From Alphaproteobacteria bacterium (GTDB taxonomy: Bacteria > Pseudomonadota > Alphaproteobacteria > JABAAW01), in NCBI GenBank assembly GCA_014239005.1, contig JABAAA010000018.1:1-13935 (forward strand): a stretch of DNA of 13,935 nucleotides. The letters are read 5' to 3'. Positions 1 to 8,017 of the stretch are shown here, in pieces; position 1 is the stretch's first letter, and every line of letters begins with the position of its first letter. A program made the translations under genes and the position numbers. A model generated the notes under the pieces. That model worked only from the letters and a program-made list of their open reading frames with translations. It was not told the origin of the DNA and searched no databases.

Positions 1-46
1 GAGAGAATCTTGGAGAGGATCTGGACGTCGCAAAATCTCGGCGCGC
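1..46. repeat. Direct near-copy of 255-300 at window edge
   Basis: Bases 1-46 match 255-300 at 44 of 46 positions; the mismatches are at 19 and 23. The source lies inside the TPR gene at 51-1691, so the same orientation of that gene is repeated about 254 bp away. Similarity stops at base 47. The last eight bases (39-46, CGGCGCGC) are shared with the inverted copy that follows, as expected of a microhomology junction. Confidence 0.9.
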
Positions 47-94
47 CCACCTATCGCTTTTGGCTCGCCTTTGCCGAAGGCGACGCGCGCGCGC
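39..94. repeat. Inverted near-copy of 872-927
   Basis: Bases 39-94 are the reverse complement of 872-927 at 55 of 56 positions; the mismatch is at 54. The source encodes an internal piece of the TPR protein (around PTYRFWLAFAEGDAR), so here the gene is copied backwards into its own 3' end. The right junction lies in an alternating GC run (about 84-94) that is also present at the source. This segment supplies the apparent last codons and stop of the TPR gene. Confidence 0.9.
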
Positions 95-1691
95 GATAGA
101 GCTCGACCGCTTTATTGAAATGGAGCAAGGACTGTTCGGGCTGTTCGGCTCTTCGCAGAAAAGAGCCCGCCTGCCACCACGCGAGCAGATCGTCGGAACG
201 CAGCTCTTGCAGGCTTTTCAAGAGCGCCAACGCTTCTTCCAACCGAGCTTCTTTGAGAGAATCTTGGAGAGGCTCTTGACGTCGCAAAATCTCGGCGCGC
301 AAATAGACAGCCTGACGATAGAACAACGCGCGTGGCGAAATTTGCGCGGCAACCTCCAAGGCGGCTTCGTCCTGACGAAGTTCGAAAAGCGCGTTGCTCA
401 AGACAAGACGCACGAAAGACGAAGAAAGATCGGTCTGCGCCGCCAAACGAGCAAACAGCAGCTTCGTCGACGCCTGCGACTCGTAGGTCGCCAGGTCGGC
501 AAGCGATCGAGCAAGGAAAAAGGTCGCCTGCTCCGCCAAAACCTGATCGCGTCCGACAGGCGCTAAATCCTCCGTCTCGTCGCTCTCGACCCGCCGCGAA
601 AGCTCGTCCAAAAACAACACCTGAACACGCAGCTGGTTCTTCACGGGCTCCAACAACGCCAACGCTGTCTTTTTGCCATGCTCTTGCTCGCTCTGCGCAT
701 GGTGGAGCGCTTGAACCCACAACAACGAAAGATCGCCCGAAAGAGATTCCGACTCGCGCAACAGCTGCTGGGTCGCGCGAAACTCGCCGCGCGCAAGGGT
801 TGCGTAGAGCCGCAACAGACGAGCGAAGCTCTCTCCCGATTCGCGCTCGAGCTCTTGCAGCGCCGACTCTTGCGCGCGCGCGTCGCCTTCGGCAAAGGCG
901 AGCCAAAAGCGGTAGGTGGGCGCGCCGTAGCGAGCGAAATCGCCAAAGCCCGACAAGTCTCCGACGATCTGACGAGCGCGGGCAACCCTGCCTTTCTTGA
1001 GCTCTTCGGACGCGAGCAGAAAGCGCGCCAAGAAGCCGTGTCCGTCCTTCTGTGTTTGCAAACGCTCGGCAACCGCAAGAGCCCTCTCCATTTCTCCGGC
1101 GCGCACATGCGCCCGAAAGGAACGCTCCCACACCTCTCGCGTCGGCAGCTTTGCGGCAAGGCGCCCTGCAATCGACGAGGCGCGAGGAAAAGCCCGCTCG
1201 GATTCCGCATAGCCCAACGCCAAATAGCTGCCGGAGACGGTTTCGACAGGACGCTGCCAAAACCACAACGTGCGCGAGAGCGTGCGCGAGAGCGCGTACC
1301 GAGCCGAGTGCCACGACGCCGAAAGAGAAAATGTTCGCAAGGACTCCCACAAGGATCCCGAGCGCTGCCTCACCCCCTCCCCTCGCTCAGCCTCCTCTGT
1401 CGCGTCATCCCGACGGGGTTCGTCCTGTTGGACAACATTTTGCTCGGTAGCGAGCAACGACGCGTCGAACCTGCCTTCGGGCAAGGCTTCTTGCCAAGAT
1501 TGCGAAGAAGATTGCGAAGATTGCGAAGATTGCCAAGATTGCAAAGACTGGCTGGCAAGGGCTACGGGAGAACAGAGCAACAGGCACGACAACACGCACC
1601 TGCACACGCCTCCGCACCAAGCCCTTGTCCGTTTCGATGCATAGGGTGCACGATTCGAAGATCGAACCGACAGCGAAACGTTTTCATCCAT
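51..1691 (-). CDS. Secreted TPR-repeat protein with abnormal 3' end
   Basis: A 546-residue frame from ATG at 1691, preceded by AGAGG nine bases upstream; the ATG overlaps the end of the ABC-exporter gene by 8 nt (ATGGATGA), so the two are probably translationally coupled. A long basic n-region (residues 1-25), a Cys-rich hydrophobic stretch (26-43) and A-L-A at 44-46 suggest a Sec signal peptide. A Ser/Gln-rich repeat follows. The rest is alpha-helical with degenerate TPR-like helix pairs, the clearest near the C-terminus (AGSFLRRAEQPEQSLLHFNK). A role as a periplasmic or envelope scaffold is inference. The final 15 or so residues (YRARASPSAKASQKR) are translated from the inverted duplicate at 39-94, so the true C-terminus is missing. 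Related alphaproteobacterial TPR proteins usually continue with more TPRs at this point. Six cysteines in the leader are odd, but no good lipobox is present. Confidence 0.7.
   Translation of the reverse strand: MDENVSLSVRSSNRAPYASKRTRAWCGGVCRCVLSCLLLCSPVALASQSLQSWQSSQSSQSSSQSWQEALPEGRFDASLLATEQNVVQQDEPRRDDATEEAERGEGVRQRSGSLWESLRTFSLSASWHSARYALSRTLSRTLWFWQRPVETVSGSYLALGYAESERAFPRASSIAGRLAAKLPTREVWERSFRAHVRAGEMERALAVAERLQTQKDGHGFLARFLLASEELKKGRVARARQIVGDLSGFGDFARYGAPTYRFWLAFAEGDARAQESALQELERESGESFARLLRLYATLARGEFRATQQLLRESESLSGDLSLLWVQALHHAQSEQEHGKKTALALLEPVKNQLRVQVLFLDELSRRVESDETEDLAPVGRDQVLAEQATFFLARSLADLATYESQASTKLLFARLAAQTDLSSSFVRLVLSNALFELRQDEAALEVAAQISPRALFYRQAVYLRAEILRRQEPLQDSLKEARLEEALALLKSLQELRSDDLLAWWQAGSFLRRAEQPEQSLLHFNKAVELYRARASPSAKASQKR
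1491..1547 (-). repeat. 9-nt tandem repeat encoding Ser/Gln-rich stretch
   Basis: Six consecutive units of the form TTG(C/T)(G/C/A)AAGA read on the plus strand, one extended by 3 nt. On the coding strand they give a run of S-Q-S, S-S-Q and S-W-Q triplets just after the predicted signal-peptide cleavage site of the TPR protein. All units are multiples of three, so copy-number change would keep the frame. Confidence 0.8.
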
Positions 1692-3534
1692 CACGCGTTG
1701 CCTCTTCTCCTCCCGCCAAGCGATTCCACAATTGAGCGTACTTGCCGCCATTTTGCAAGAGTCGATGGTGGTTGCCGACCTCGCAACAGGTGCCGCGATC
1801 CAACACATAGATGCAATCGGCGTTTTGAATGGTCGTGAGACGATGGGCGATCGTCACCACCGTGCGTCCTTGCATGACGCGATCGAGCGTTTTTTGCAAG
1901 AGCCGTTCCGTTTCGTTGTCGAGCGCCGCGGTCGCCTCGTCCAAGACGACGAGACGAGCGTCCTTGTAGAGCGCACGCGCCAAGGCGATTCGTTGTTGCT
2001 GTCCGCCGGAGAGGCGAAAGCCTCGTTCGCCGACCTCCGTCTCCAAACCCCTCGGCAGCTCGGCGACGAATTCTTCCGCTTCGGCGTCCGCAACAGCATG
2101 ACGAAGACGCGCTTCGTCGATACGCTCGACCCCCAAAGCGATGTTCGCTCGCAAACTCGTATTGAAGATACCCACCTCCTGAGACACATAGGCAATATGC
2201 GAACGTAGCGAGTGCAGGGTGCAATCGGCGATATTCTGCCCGTCGATGAGAATCGCACCGCTGTCGATATCGTAAAGGCGCAGCAGCACATTGACCAACG
2301 TCGACTTGCCCGCGCCCGAAGCTCCGACGATCGCAGCCTTGCTGCCGCCTTTAATCGTCAAGCTCAAGCCCCTGAGCGCGGGAGGCGAAGAGAATCCTCC
2401 CTCAACCTTACCCGCAAGCAACGAGACGTCGAAGCCCGCGTCGTAAGTGAAGCACACCTTGCGAAACTCGATGGCAGCACGCGAGACTCGCAGCGCAGAA
2501 GCCCTTTTGCGATCGCGGATGCGTGGCTTTTCTTCCAAGGTGCGATAGAAGGTGAGCAAGGCGGCGATGCCCTCTTGTATATCGACATTCACATTGATGA
2601 GTGCACGCACGGGCTGCAACATCAAGAGTAGCGCGACGACGAAGGACATGACGCCTCCGACGGTTGCTGTGCCTTCACGGATTTGCAAACCGCTAACCAA
2701 CACGACGCAAGCGAACGCGAGCCCGATCAACAACTCGACCGCGGGCAAAGCTCTCGCCTGCGCGTAGATCGTGCGCTTGTTCCAAAAGAACAGCTCGTCG
2801 AACTTCGCGCGGGCAAAGCGTAGACGGGATTTCTCGGCGTTGTACGCTTTTATCTGTCGCAAGCCCTTGAAAGATTCGTCGACGAACTTTCCGACATCGC
2901 CAATCTTCTTCTGCGTCTCTTGCGCGGCTTGTCGCGTCAGGGCGGAAATCCATCGTATCGGCACAAACAGCAGCGCGACGAAGCAGAGGGTTATCAACGA
3001 AAGTTGCCAGTTCGTGTAGAACATGTTGAAAAGGTATGCCACGACCAGCACACCGTCGCGCAACATGATCACAAAGACGCGCGAAAGGCTGCTTCTGATC
3101 ACATGCATGTTGACGGTCATGAGCGCGACATATTGTCCTGTCGAGTCGCGTTGCAAAAAGGAGAGATCGTGGGTGACGAGGTGGCGGTAAAGCACATTCT
3201 GCAAGTCGCGAAAGACGGCGCCGCCTATGTAGCCGCTCTGCGAGGTCTGCCAGTAGTAGGCGAGCGCGCGCAGGGCGGAGAAGGCAAACATCAGTCCCAT
3301 GAGCCAGTAGAGCGTGTCGCCGCTTTCTGCGGAGAAGCCGTGATCGAGGATCGGCTCCAGCATGCGCACTTGGGCAAAAGCGGTCAGGGAAAACAGCACC
3401 AGCCCGCACGCGGCGACTAGCAGACGCAAGCGATAGGGCCACACATAGCCGCTGATAAAACGCCCCAACAATCCTGAACGCGGGCGAGGCTTGGAGCGGG
3501 TGCGCGAGGAGCTACGAAAAGAGAAAAAAGGCAC
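1684..3534 (-). CDS. ABC exporter, MsbA-type fused TMD-NBD
   Basis: A 616-residue half-transporter that should act as a homodimer in the inner membrane. The transmembrane domain spans about residues 25-330, with hydrophobic segments near 36-56, 75-95, 150-170, 175-195, 263-283 and 291-309. The nucleotide-binding domain follows: A-loop Tyr364, Walker A GASGAGKST (404-412), Q-loop Gln452, signature LSGGQ (508-512), Walker B LVVLDE (528-533) and switch His564. All catalytic elements are intact. A short insertion (about 369-386) separates the A-loop strand from the next strand. The frame begins at GTG with no convincing Shine-Dalgarno; an in-frame TAA lies 13 codons upstream, so the start cannot be far off. 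The family exports lipids, LPS precursors or other hydrophobic substrates; the substrate here cannot be told. It is the first gene of a pair with the TPR protein downstream. Confidence 0.9.
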   Translation of the reverse strand: MPFFSFRSSSRTRSKPRPRSGLLGRFISGYVWPYRLRLLVAACGLVLFSLTAFAQVRMLEPILDHGFSAESGDTLYWLMGLMFAFSALRALAYYWQTSQSGYIGGAVFRDLQNVLYRHLVTHDLSFLQRDSTGQYVALMTVNMHVIRSSLSRVFVIMLRDGVLVVAYLFNMFYTNWQLSLITLCFVALLFVPIRWISALTRQAAQETQKKIGDVGKFVDESFKGLRQIKAYNAEKSRLRFARAKFDELFFWNKRTIYAQARALPAVELLIGLAFACVVLVSGLQIREGTATVGGVMSFVVALLLMLQPVRALINVNVDIQEGIAALLTFYRTLEEKPRIRDRKRASALRVSRAAIEFRKVCFTYDAGFDVSLLAGKVEGGFSSPPALRGLSLTIKGGSKAAIVGASGAGKSTLVNVLLRLYDIDSGAILIDGQNIADCTLHSLRSHIAYVSQEVGIFNTSLRANIALGVERIDEARLRHAVADAEAEEFVAELPRGLETEVGERGFRLSGGQQQRIALARALYKDARLVVLDEATAALDNETERLLQKTLDRVMQGRTVVTIAHRLTTIQNADCIYVLDRGTCCEVGNHHRLLQNGGKYAQLWNRLAGGEEATRDG

Positions 3535-3557
3535 GCGAGGATGGAATAAGAAAGGCG

Positions 3558-3588
3558 CTGGCAGTCTGCGTTAAAAAACCTGTATAGT
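3558..3588 (+). promoter_or_regulatory. Possible sigma-70 promoter for lpd
   Basis: TATAGT at 3583-3588 matches the -10 consensus at five of six positions. The best -35 candidate is CTGGCA at 3558-3563 with a long 19-base spacer. It would give lpd a leader of about 138 bases. No riboswitch-like structure was recognised in that leader. Confidence 0.25.
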
Positions 3589-3611
3589 CACGAAAGAAGA
3601 CTAGGGGCTGC

Positions 3612-3640
3612 ATGCTAACCGCAGACGAGGTTTCAGGCAA
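3612..3640 (-). promoter_or_regulatory. Possible sigma-70 promoter for ABC exporter
   Basis: On the minus strand TTGCCT (3640-3635) and TAGCAT (3617-3612) are separated by exactly 17 bases, each matching the -35 and -10 consensus at four of six positions. The site would start transcription about 70-75 bases upstream of the GTG at 3534. This is a weak match in a divergent intergenic region. Confidence 0.3.
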
Positions 3641-3716
3641 GTCCGCGCTCGCATGAGACGCGCATGAGAGCTGTGTGCGCTTTCTCTATTCGCCAAACGG
3701 CTATGCGATTAGTCCC

Positions 3717-3724
3717 AAGGAGGT
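3717..3724 (+). promoter_or_regulatory. Shine-Dalgarno AAGGAGGT fixing the lpd start
   Basis: A full anti-16S complement, AAGGAGGT, ends eight bases before the ATG at 3733. The frame is open upstream to an ATG at 3664, but the extra 23 residues look unlike the family and that ATG lacks such a site. The start at 3733 is therefore preferred. Confidence 0.9.
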
Positions 3725-3732
3725 CGCCACCG

Positions 3733-5151
3733 ATGCCTGACACTCCCTACGATCTCGCCGTCATCGGCGCGGGACCCGGTGGCTATGTCGCTGCCATTCG
3801 CGCGAGCCAGCTCGGCATGCGCACGCTGTTGATCAACAAGTACGAGGCGCTGGGAGGCACTTGCTTGAATGTCGGTTGTATTCCTTCTAAAGCCCTGTTG
3901 CACTCTTCGCACCTCTACACGCAGACGCGCGTAGGCTTGGGAGAGCATGGAATCTCGACGGGCAAGGCTACGTTCGACCTCCAAACGATGCAAAAGCACA
4001 AGGAAAAGACCGTCACCGCCTTGACAGGAGGCATCGACTTTTTGACGAAAAAAAACCGCATCGAGGTGATCACAGGATCGGCGCGCTTGGACAAGGCAGG
4101 AGCGATCCGCATGCTCGACGGCAAAAAGAAAGGTAGTGCTATCAACGCACGCAGCATCCTGCTGGCGCTGGGATCGAAACCTGTCTTGCTGCCCGACGCC
4201 ATCGTGCCGAGTGCGCTCATGGACGAACGACGCGTTCTCACCTCGACGGGCGCGTTGGACTTGCCGTCCGTGCCGAAGCGCCTTTGTGTGATCGGGGCGG
4301 GGGTGATCGGCTTGGAGTTAGGCTCGGTATGGGCGCGCTTGGGAAGCGAGGTGATTGTCCTCGACAGGCTCGACCACCTTGCGGGGTTGGACGAGGATAC
4401 CTCGAAGGCTTTTCAAAAAACCTTGGAAGCGCAAGGGCTGGTCTTCCGCCTTGCGACCGACTTGCTTTCTGTCGCTGCGAACAAGGAGGAGATTGCGATC
4501 AAGGTGCGTCCTCACGGCAGCAAAGAAGAAACTTTTAGGACGAGCCACGCGCTAGTTGCTGTCGGGCGCAAACCTGCGACACAAAACTGCGGCTTGGAGG
4601 ATGCGGGCGTTCAGTGCGACGCGCAGGGATTCGTTGCGATCGACGAGCATTTTCGCACGACGCGCGAGGGCGTGTTTGCGATTGGCGATTGCGTGCGCGG
4701 TGCGATGTTGGCGCACAAGGCGGAGGAAGAGGGGGTGGCAGCGGTCGAGGCGTTAGCAGGGCATCGAACGCTTGTGGACTACGCGACGATTGCGGGGGTT
4801 ATCTATACCGAGCCTGAAGTTGCGACGGTGGGGTTGAGCGAGCGCGAGGCGAAGGAGCAGGGGGTCGCTTACAAGATCGGCAAGTTTCCTTTTTCTGCCA
4901 ACGCGCGGGCGCGCACGAGCGGGACGGGGGAGGGTTTTGCCAAGTTGTTGTTCGACGAGCGCGACATGCGTCTGGTGGGCGCGCAGATTTTGGGTGCCGA
5001 GGCGGGGACATTGGTGCAAGAGTTGGTCGCGATCATGGCTTATCGTGGGACGGCGGAGGACATCGTGCAAATTTGCCATCCGCATCCGACCTTGAACGAG
5101 GTGTTGCGCGAAGCGGCGATGCAGGGCTTGGGACGCGCTATTCATATTTGA
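3733..5151 (+). CDS. lpd: Dihydrolipoamide dehydrogenase (E3)
   Basis: A 472-residue flavoprotein, the usual length for E3. It reoxidises dihydrolipoyl groups on the E2 subunits of the pyruvate, 2-oxoglutarate or branched-chain complexes, or on glycine-cleavage H protein, passing electrons through FAD to NAD+. Visible motifs: FAD Rossmann GAGPGG (12-17), redox disulfide C44 and C49 in GGTCLNVGCIPSK, NAD Rossmann GAGVIG (188-193), the FAD-contacting FAIGDC (315-320), and the C-terminal His-Glu pair H451/E456 in HPHPTLNE. All catalytic residues are present. No E1 or E2 gene lies beside it, so which complex it serves cannot be decided. It is monocistronic here and converges on the flagellar operon. 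The only hairpin after its stop lacks a T-run in this direction. Confidence 0.97.
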   Translation: MPDTPYDLAVIGAGPGGYVAAIRASQLGMRTLLINKYEALGGTCLNVGCIPSKALLHSSHLYTQTRVGLGEHGISTGKATFDLQTMQKHKEKTVTALTGGIDFLTKKNRIEVITGSARLDKAGAIRMLDGKKKGSAINARSILLALGSKPVLLPDAIVPSALMDERRVLTSTGALDLPSVPKRLCVIGAGVIGLELGSVWARLGSEVIVLDRLDHLAGLDEDTSKAFQKTLEAQGLVFRLATDLLSVAANKEEIAIKVRPHGSKEETFRTSHALVAVGRKPATQNCGLEDAGVQCDAQGFVAIDEHFRTTREGVFAIGDCVRGAMLAHKAEEEGVAAVEALAGHRTLVDYATIAGVIYTEPEVATVGLSEREAKEQGVAYKIGKFPFSANARARTSGTGEGFAKLLFDERDMRLVGAQILGAEAGTLVQELVAIMAYRGTAEDIVQICHPHPTLNEVLREAAMQGLGRAIHI

Positions 5152-5172
5152 ATCGCATATTTAATTCACACC

Positions 5173-5214
5173 TTATTAAAAAAAGGAAACCCCTGCGAGA
5201 TGGTGTCGCAGGGG
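5173..5214 (-). terminator. Intrinsic terminator of the hook operon
   Basis: A perfect 9-bp stem, CCCCTGCGA (5190-5198) with TCGCAGGGG (5206-5214), has a 7-base loop. On the minus strand it is followed by TTTCC and seven Ts (5189 down to 5178). It therefore terminates transcripts leaving flgE. Read on the plus strand the T-run is absent. A second, weaker stem (GCCAGCT 5226-5232 with AGCTGGC 5245-5251) lies between it and flgE. Confidence 0.88.
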
Positions 5215-5283
5215 CTTCGGGGGTAGCCAGCTCGGGAGAAAACAAGCTGGCGGGAGGTGATCGGTCAATAGCCTATCGGCAGC

Positions 5284-6858
5284 CTATCGGATGGCGTTGC
5301 TCAACTCTTGCAACATCTCGTCGGTCGTCGTGATCATCCGCGTCGCCGCCGAATAGGCGCGCTGCGTGATAATCATGTTGGAGAACTCCGCCGCAATGTC
5401 GGTGGTCGAGGTTTCGACCGCCGAGCCGATGAGCGTTCCTGCGCCCTGCGTGCCGGAGATGCGCGCAACGCCCATTCCCGAATCGGCGGTTTGTGCGAAC
5501 GGGTTTCCAGAAAGCGCACGTAAGCCGTTGGGATTGGCGAAGGTGAACAAAGGCACTTGGTAGAGATTGCGCGTCTCGCCGTTGGAATAGAATCCTTCGA
5601 CGATGCCGCCCGTGACGACGGCAACCGAATCGATACCGCTGAACAGACGTCCGTCATGCTCGACGAACTTGATGATCGAAAGATCGCCGCCGCTGCCGAA
5701 CTGCGTGAAGCCGTCCGAACCCGCACCCGTACCCACAGTACTATCCTGACTGGCCACCGTTCCCAAATTGAACAAGACCTGTCGCGCGGGGTCTACTGAG
5801 GGCAGCGGCAGCGGCGGCGTCGGCGCACTAAACGGCGAGAAGTCGATGTTCAAGAAGAAACGTCCTGTCTGGGATTGCGCCTGCGCTGTCGTGGAAGTGA
5901 ACTCTTCGTCGATCGTCGTCAAAATTCTGGCATTCGCATCGGTGATCGCGGTCGCCGCGACATCCACGCCGCCGACAAAATACGTGCCCGTGGCGACTGT
6001 ATGTTCAACATCGCTCAGTCTTCCGTTCGGGCTGAATGCTGCCACGCCCAAAAGGATGCGTCCATCAGTACCAGCTGTAACTTCCGTCGCTCCGTCCTGT
6101 TGATAGAGGTTAGGAGCGTCCGAATCTGTGCCGAAAGAACCGTAGATCACCCATCGGTTGTCAACAGGATCGACGTCCGTCGCCGTCGCCGTCGGTTTGA
6201 CGAAACTCAGGACGAAAGTACGACTGATGCCTTGCGGATCGACGATCGGCACTTCGACCGAAAAGCCGTTGTCAAGTCCTGCTCCCGCCTCCGCCGCCAA
6301 GTTCGCGCCCAAGTCGACGCGCGAGGTTCGAATCGGATCCAGCGCCTGCTGCTCGATGTTGACGACCTCGAACTGCGAAATATCGTTCGTTTGCAAAAAG
6401 CGCGCGTCCGCTTCGCGATCGACATTGGTCCTGTCCGGCGCCCAGCTCAGCAGATACTGCCCTTCGGTGTTGACAAGGTTGCCGTTCTGATCACGGCGAA
6501 ACTGTCCCGCGCGCGTGAAGGCAACATTGCCGCTGTTGATGTACTTGCCGTTTTGGTTGCGCGTGACATCGTCGGTGACGACGAAGAAACCCGCGCCTGT
6601 CACGGCGATGTCGGTGGAAAACGAGGTGGGCTCCAAAATGCCCTGTTGCGAGTTCTCGCGTTCCGTCTGCGAGGTTACCCCGCCAGAGTTGTAAAGGCTG
6701 CGACGCGACGACTGCGTGACGAACGATGAAAAGCGCGCGTCCACGCGCTTGTAGCCCACCGTGTTCACATTGGCGATGTTGTCCGAGATCATCGCCATCC
6801 TTTGCGAGTTCGCAAACAACGACGAAACGCCCGATCTCAATGCTCCATAAAGACTCAT
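5284..6858 (-). CDS. flgE: Flagellar hook protein FlgE
   Basis: A 524-residue subunit of the extracellular hook joining the rod to the filament, exported by the flagellar type III apparatus. The N-terminus carries the rod/hook-family motif NIANVNTVGYKR (27-38), followed by the TGAGFFVV strand typical of FlgE/FlgF/FlgG. The C-terminus has the matching helix ending in TTDEMLQELSNAIR. These two ends form the D0/D1 coiled coil. The variable surface domains lie between and make it longer than the roughly 400-residue enteric FlgE. There is no cleavable signal, as expected. AAGGAG lies seven bases before the ATG. It is the last gene of the fliK-flgD-flgE operon, 52 bases after flgD, and is followed by a strong terminator. 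Confidence 0.95.
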   Translation of the reverse strand: MSLYGALRSGVSSLFANSQRMAMISDNIANVNTVGYKRVDARFSSFVTQSSRRSLYNSGGVTSQTERENSQQGILEPTSFSTDIAVTGAGFFVVTDDVTRNQNGKYINSGNVAFTRAGQFRRDQNGNLVNTEGQYLLSWAPDRTNVDREADARFLQTNDISQFEVVNIEQQALDPIRTSRVDLGANLAAEAGAGLDNGFSVEVPIVDPQGISRTFVLSFVKPTATATDVDPVDNRWVIYGSFGTDSDAPNLYQQDGATEVTAGTDGRILLGVAAFSPNGRLSDVEHTVATGTYFVGGVDVAATAITDANARILTTIDEEFTSTTAQAQSQTGRFFLNIDFSPFSAPTPPLPLPSVDPARQVLFNLGTVASQDSTVGTGAGSDGFTQFGSGGDLSIIKFVEHDGRLFSGIDSVAVVTGGIVEGFYSNGETRNLYQVPLFTFANPNGLRALSGNPFAQTADSGMGVARISGTQGAGTLIGSAVETSTTDIAAEFSNMIITQRAYSAATRMITTTDEMLQELSNAIR

Positions 6859-6910
6859 GATACTGCTCCTTTGGCTGTGTTCTTGTTAGAAAGTTAGCGT
6901 TGCGTCGTGC

Positions 6911-7987
6911 TTATTCACGTAGCCCGACGATTTCGGAAAGTCCTACCTCCGCCCCCGTATCCAACTGCAAGCGCACCCCCGCCTCAGTATTCGAGACGAC
7001 CCCGACGACACGCGCAGGACTCGCATAGTTAGAAACTGTCGACTTACTGCCGTCAGGCAGGTCGACGGTAACATGGTAGCTGTAGCGTCCGCTGAGCGCG
7101 TTCTCTCCGTCCACGCCGCGTCCGTGCCATACGAAAGTTTTGCGCTGTTCTGCGCCCTCCACGCCTTCGCGCGCGACGAACGAGCCCTCGACAGTAAAGC
7201 GATAGTCTTCCGTCGCTGCCTGTTTCCATAGGGTGTCGCCTTCAGAATCCTTTTTGATCTTGCCGTCCGCATCGCGCTCGGCACCCAGCTCGTTGCCCCT
7301 GCCGTCCCAAGTCCATGTGTTCGAGCCCGACGAGGTGTTCACCGCCTCCTGATGGACAAGCCTGCCTTCGCTGTCCCTGATCGAAACCACCGCACGCGCG
7401 ACATCACGCGGCAAGGTGTAGCTGAACGATTCGGCATCCGAGCCCTTGTGAAAGTGCTTGCCTGCGTCCAACTCCTCCAGCCCCGCCGTGTTGCTCTTGT
7501 AGACGATATTGCCGTTGGCGTTGCGAATCTCCAAACGCGCGTTCTCCGCTCCGACAGGCAGCGTGTATTGCAAACGAGGGCTGTCGCCGTCGTTCAACAG
7601 GAACTGATTCGTTCCCTCGCGCGCCACCTCCTTGCCCAAGTATACGAGCCCGTCGCCGACGCTCGCGCTTTGTTGTCCTTCCAACATCGTCAGCATCTTT
7701 TCCAACGTGCTGCTTTGATGGATCTGCTGCTCGACAGAAGCGAACTGCACCAGCTGGTTGGTGAACTGGTGCGTATCCAAGGGTGAGAGAGGGTCTTGGT
7801 GCGTGAGCTGCGTCGTCAGCAAGGTGAGAAAGTTGTCGAAATCCTCGGAAAACTTGAGCCTGGAGACCGTGCTGCGCGCCCCTTCGCTAGCTTGACGTTG
7901 CTGGTCGGCGATTTGGCGCACCGCTTCCTGCTGCGCCAAGGTGCTGGTCGTGCTGACGGCGGGCGTGCCACTGGTGGTATCGGTCAT
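6911..7987 (-). CDS. flgD: Flagellar hook-capping protein FlgD, enlarged
   Basis: A 358-residue scaffold that caps the growing hook and is not kept in the finished flagellum. The conserved FlgD N-terminal block is clear at residues 53-98 (FLTLLTTQLTHQDPLSPLD, then FASVEQQ). The C-terminal part should hold the FlgD Ig-like and Tudor-like domains. Two related blocks are visible: an L/F-x-YTLP strand followed by ...IR...G..V at 129-153 and again at 178-202, and a W-x-GRG motif at 217-222 and again at 277-282. This suggests an internal duplication and explains why it exceeds the usual 220-250 residues. AGAGGA lies eight bases before the ATG. It sits 30 bases downstream of fliK. Confidence 0.93.
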   Translation of the reverse strand: MTDTTSGTPAVSTTSTLAQQEAVRQIADQQRQASEGARSTVSRLKFSEDFDNFLTLLTTQLTHQDPLSPLDTHQFTNQLVQFASVEQQIHQSSTLEKMLTMLEGQQSASVGDGLVYLGKEVAREGTNQFLLNDGDSPRLQYTLPVGAENARLEIRNANGNIVYKSNTAGLEELDAGKHFHKGSDAESFSYTLPRDVARAVVSIRDSEGRLVHQEAVNTSSGSNTWTWDGRGNELGAERDADGKIKKDSEGDTLWKQAATEDYRFTVEGSFVAREGVEGAEQRKTFVWHGRGVDGENALSGRYSYHVTVDLPDGSKSTVSNYASPARVVGVVSNTEAGVRLQLDTGAEVGLSEIVGLRE

Positions 7988-8017
7988 GATCTGGTTCCTC
8001 TGTTCTCGTCGTTGCTA

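Noticed and set aside
1692..1808. Start of the TPR gene at 1808
   Set aside because: This would overlap the ABC exporter by about 120 bases. The ATG at 1691 has a Shine-Dalgarno at good spacing and a signal peptide follows it.
678..1838. Plus-strand open frame of 386 codons
   Set aside because: It lies opposite the TPR gene, is very rich in Arg with no recognisable domain, and is a shadow of a GC-rich coding strand. The antisense 412-codon frame at 112-1350 was rejected for the same reason.
3664..3732. Upstream ATG start for lpd
   Set aside because: It adds 23 residues not typical of E3, while AAGGAGGT is ideally placed for the ATG at 3733.
5226..5251. Hairpin GCCAGCT/AGCTGGC as a terminator for lpd
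   Set aside because: It has a 7-bp stem with a 12-base loop and no T-run on the plus strand. It may only be an accessory structure on the flgE transcript.
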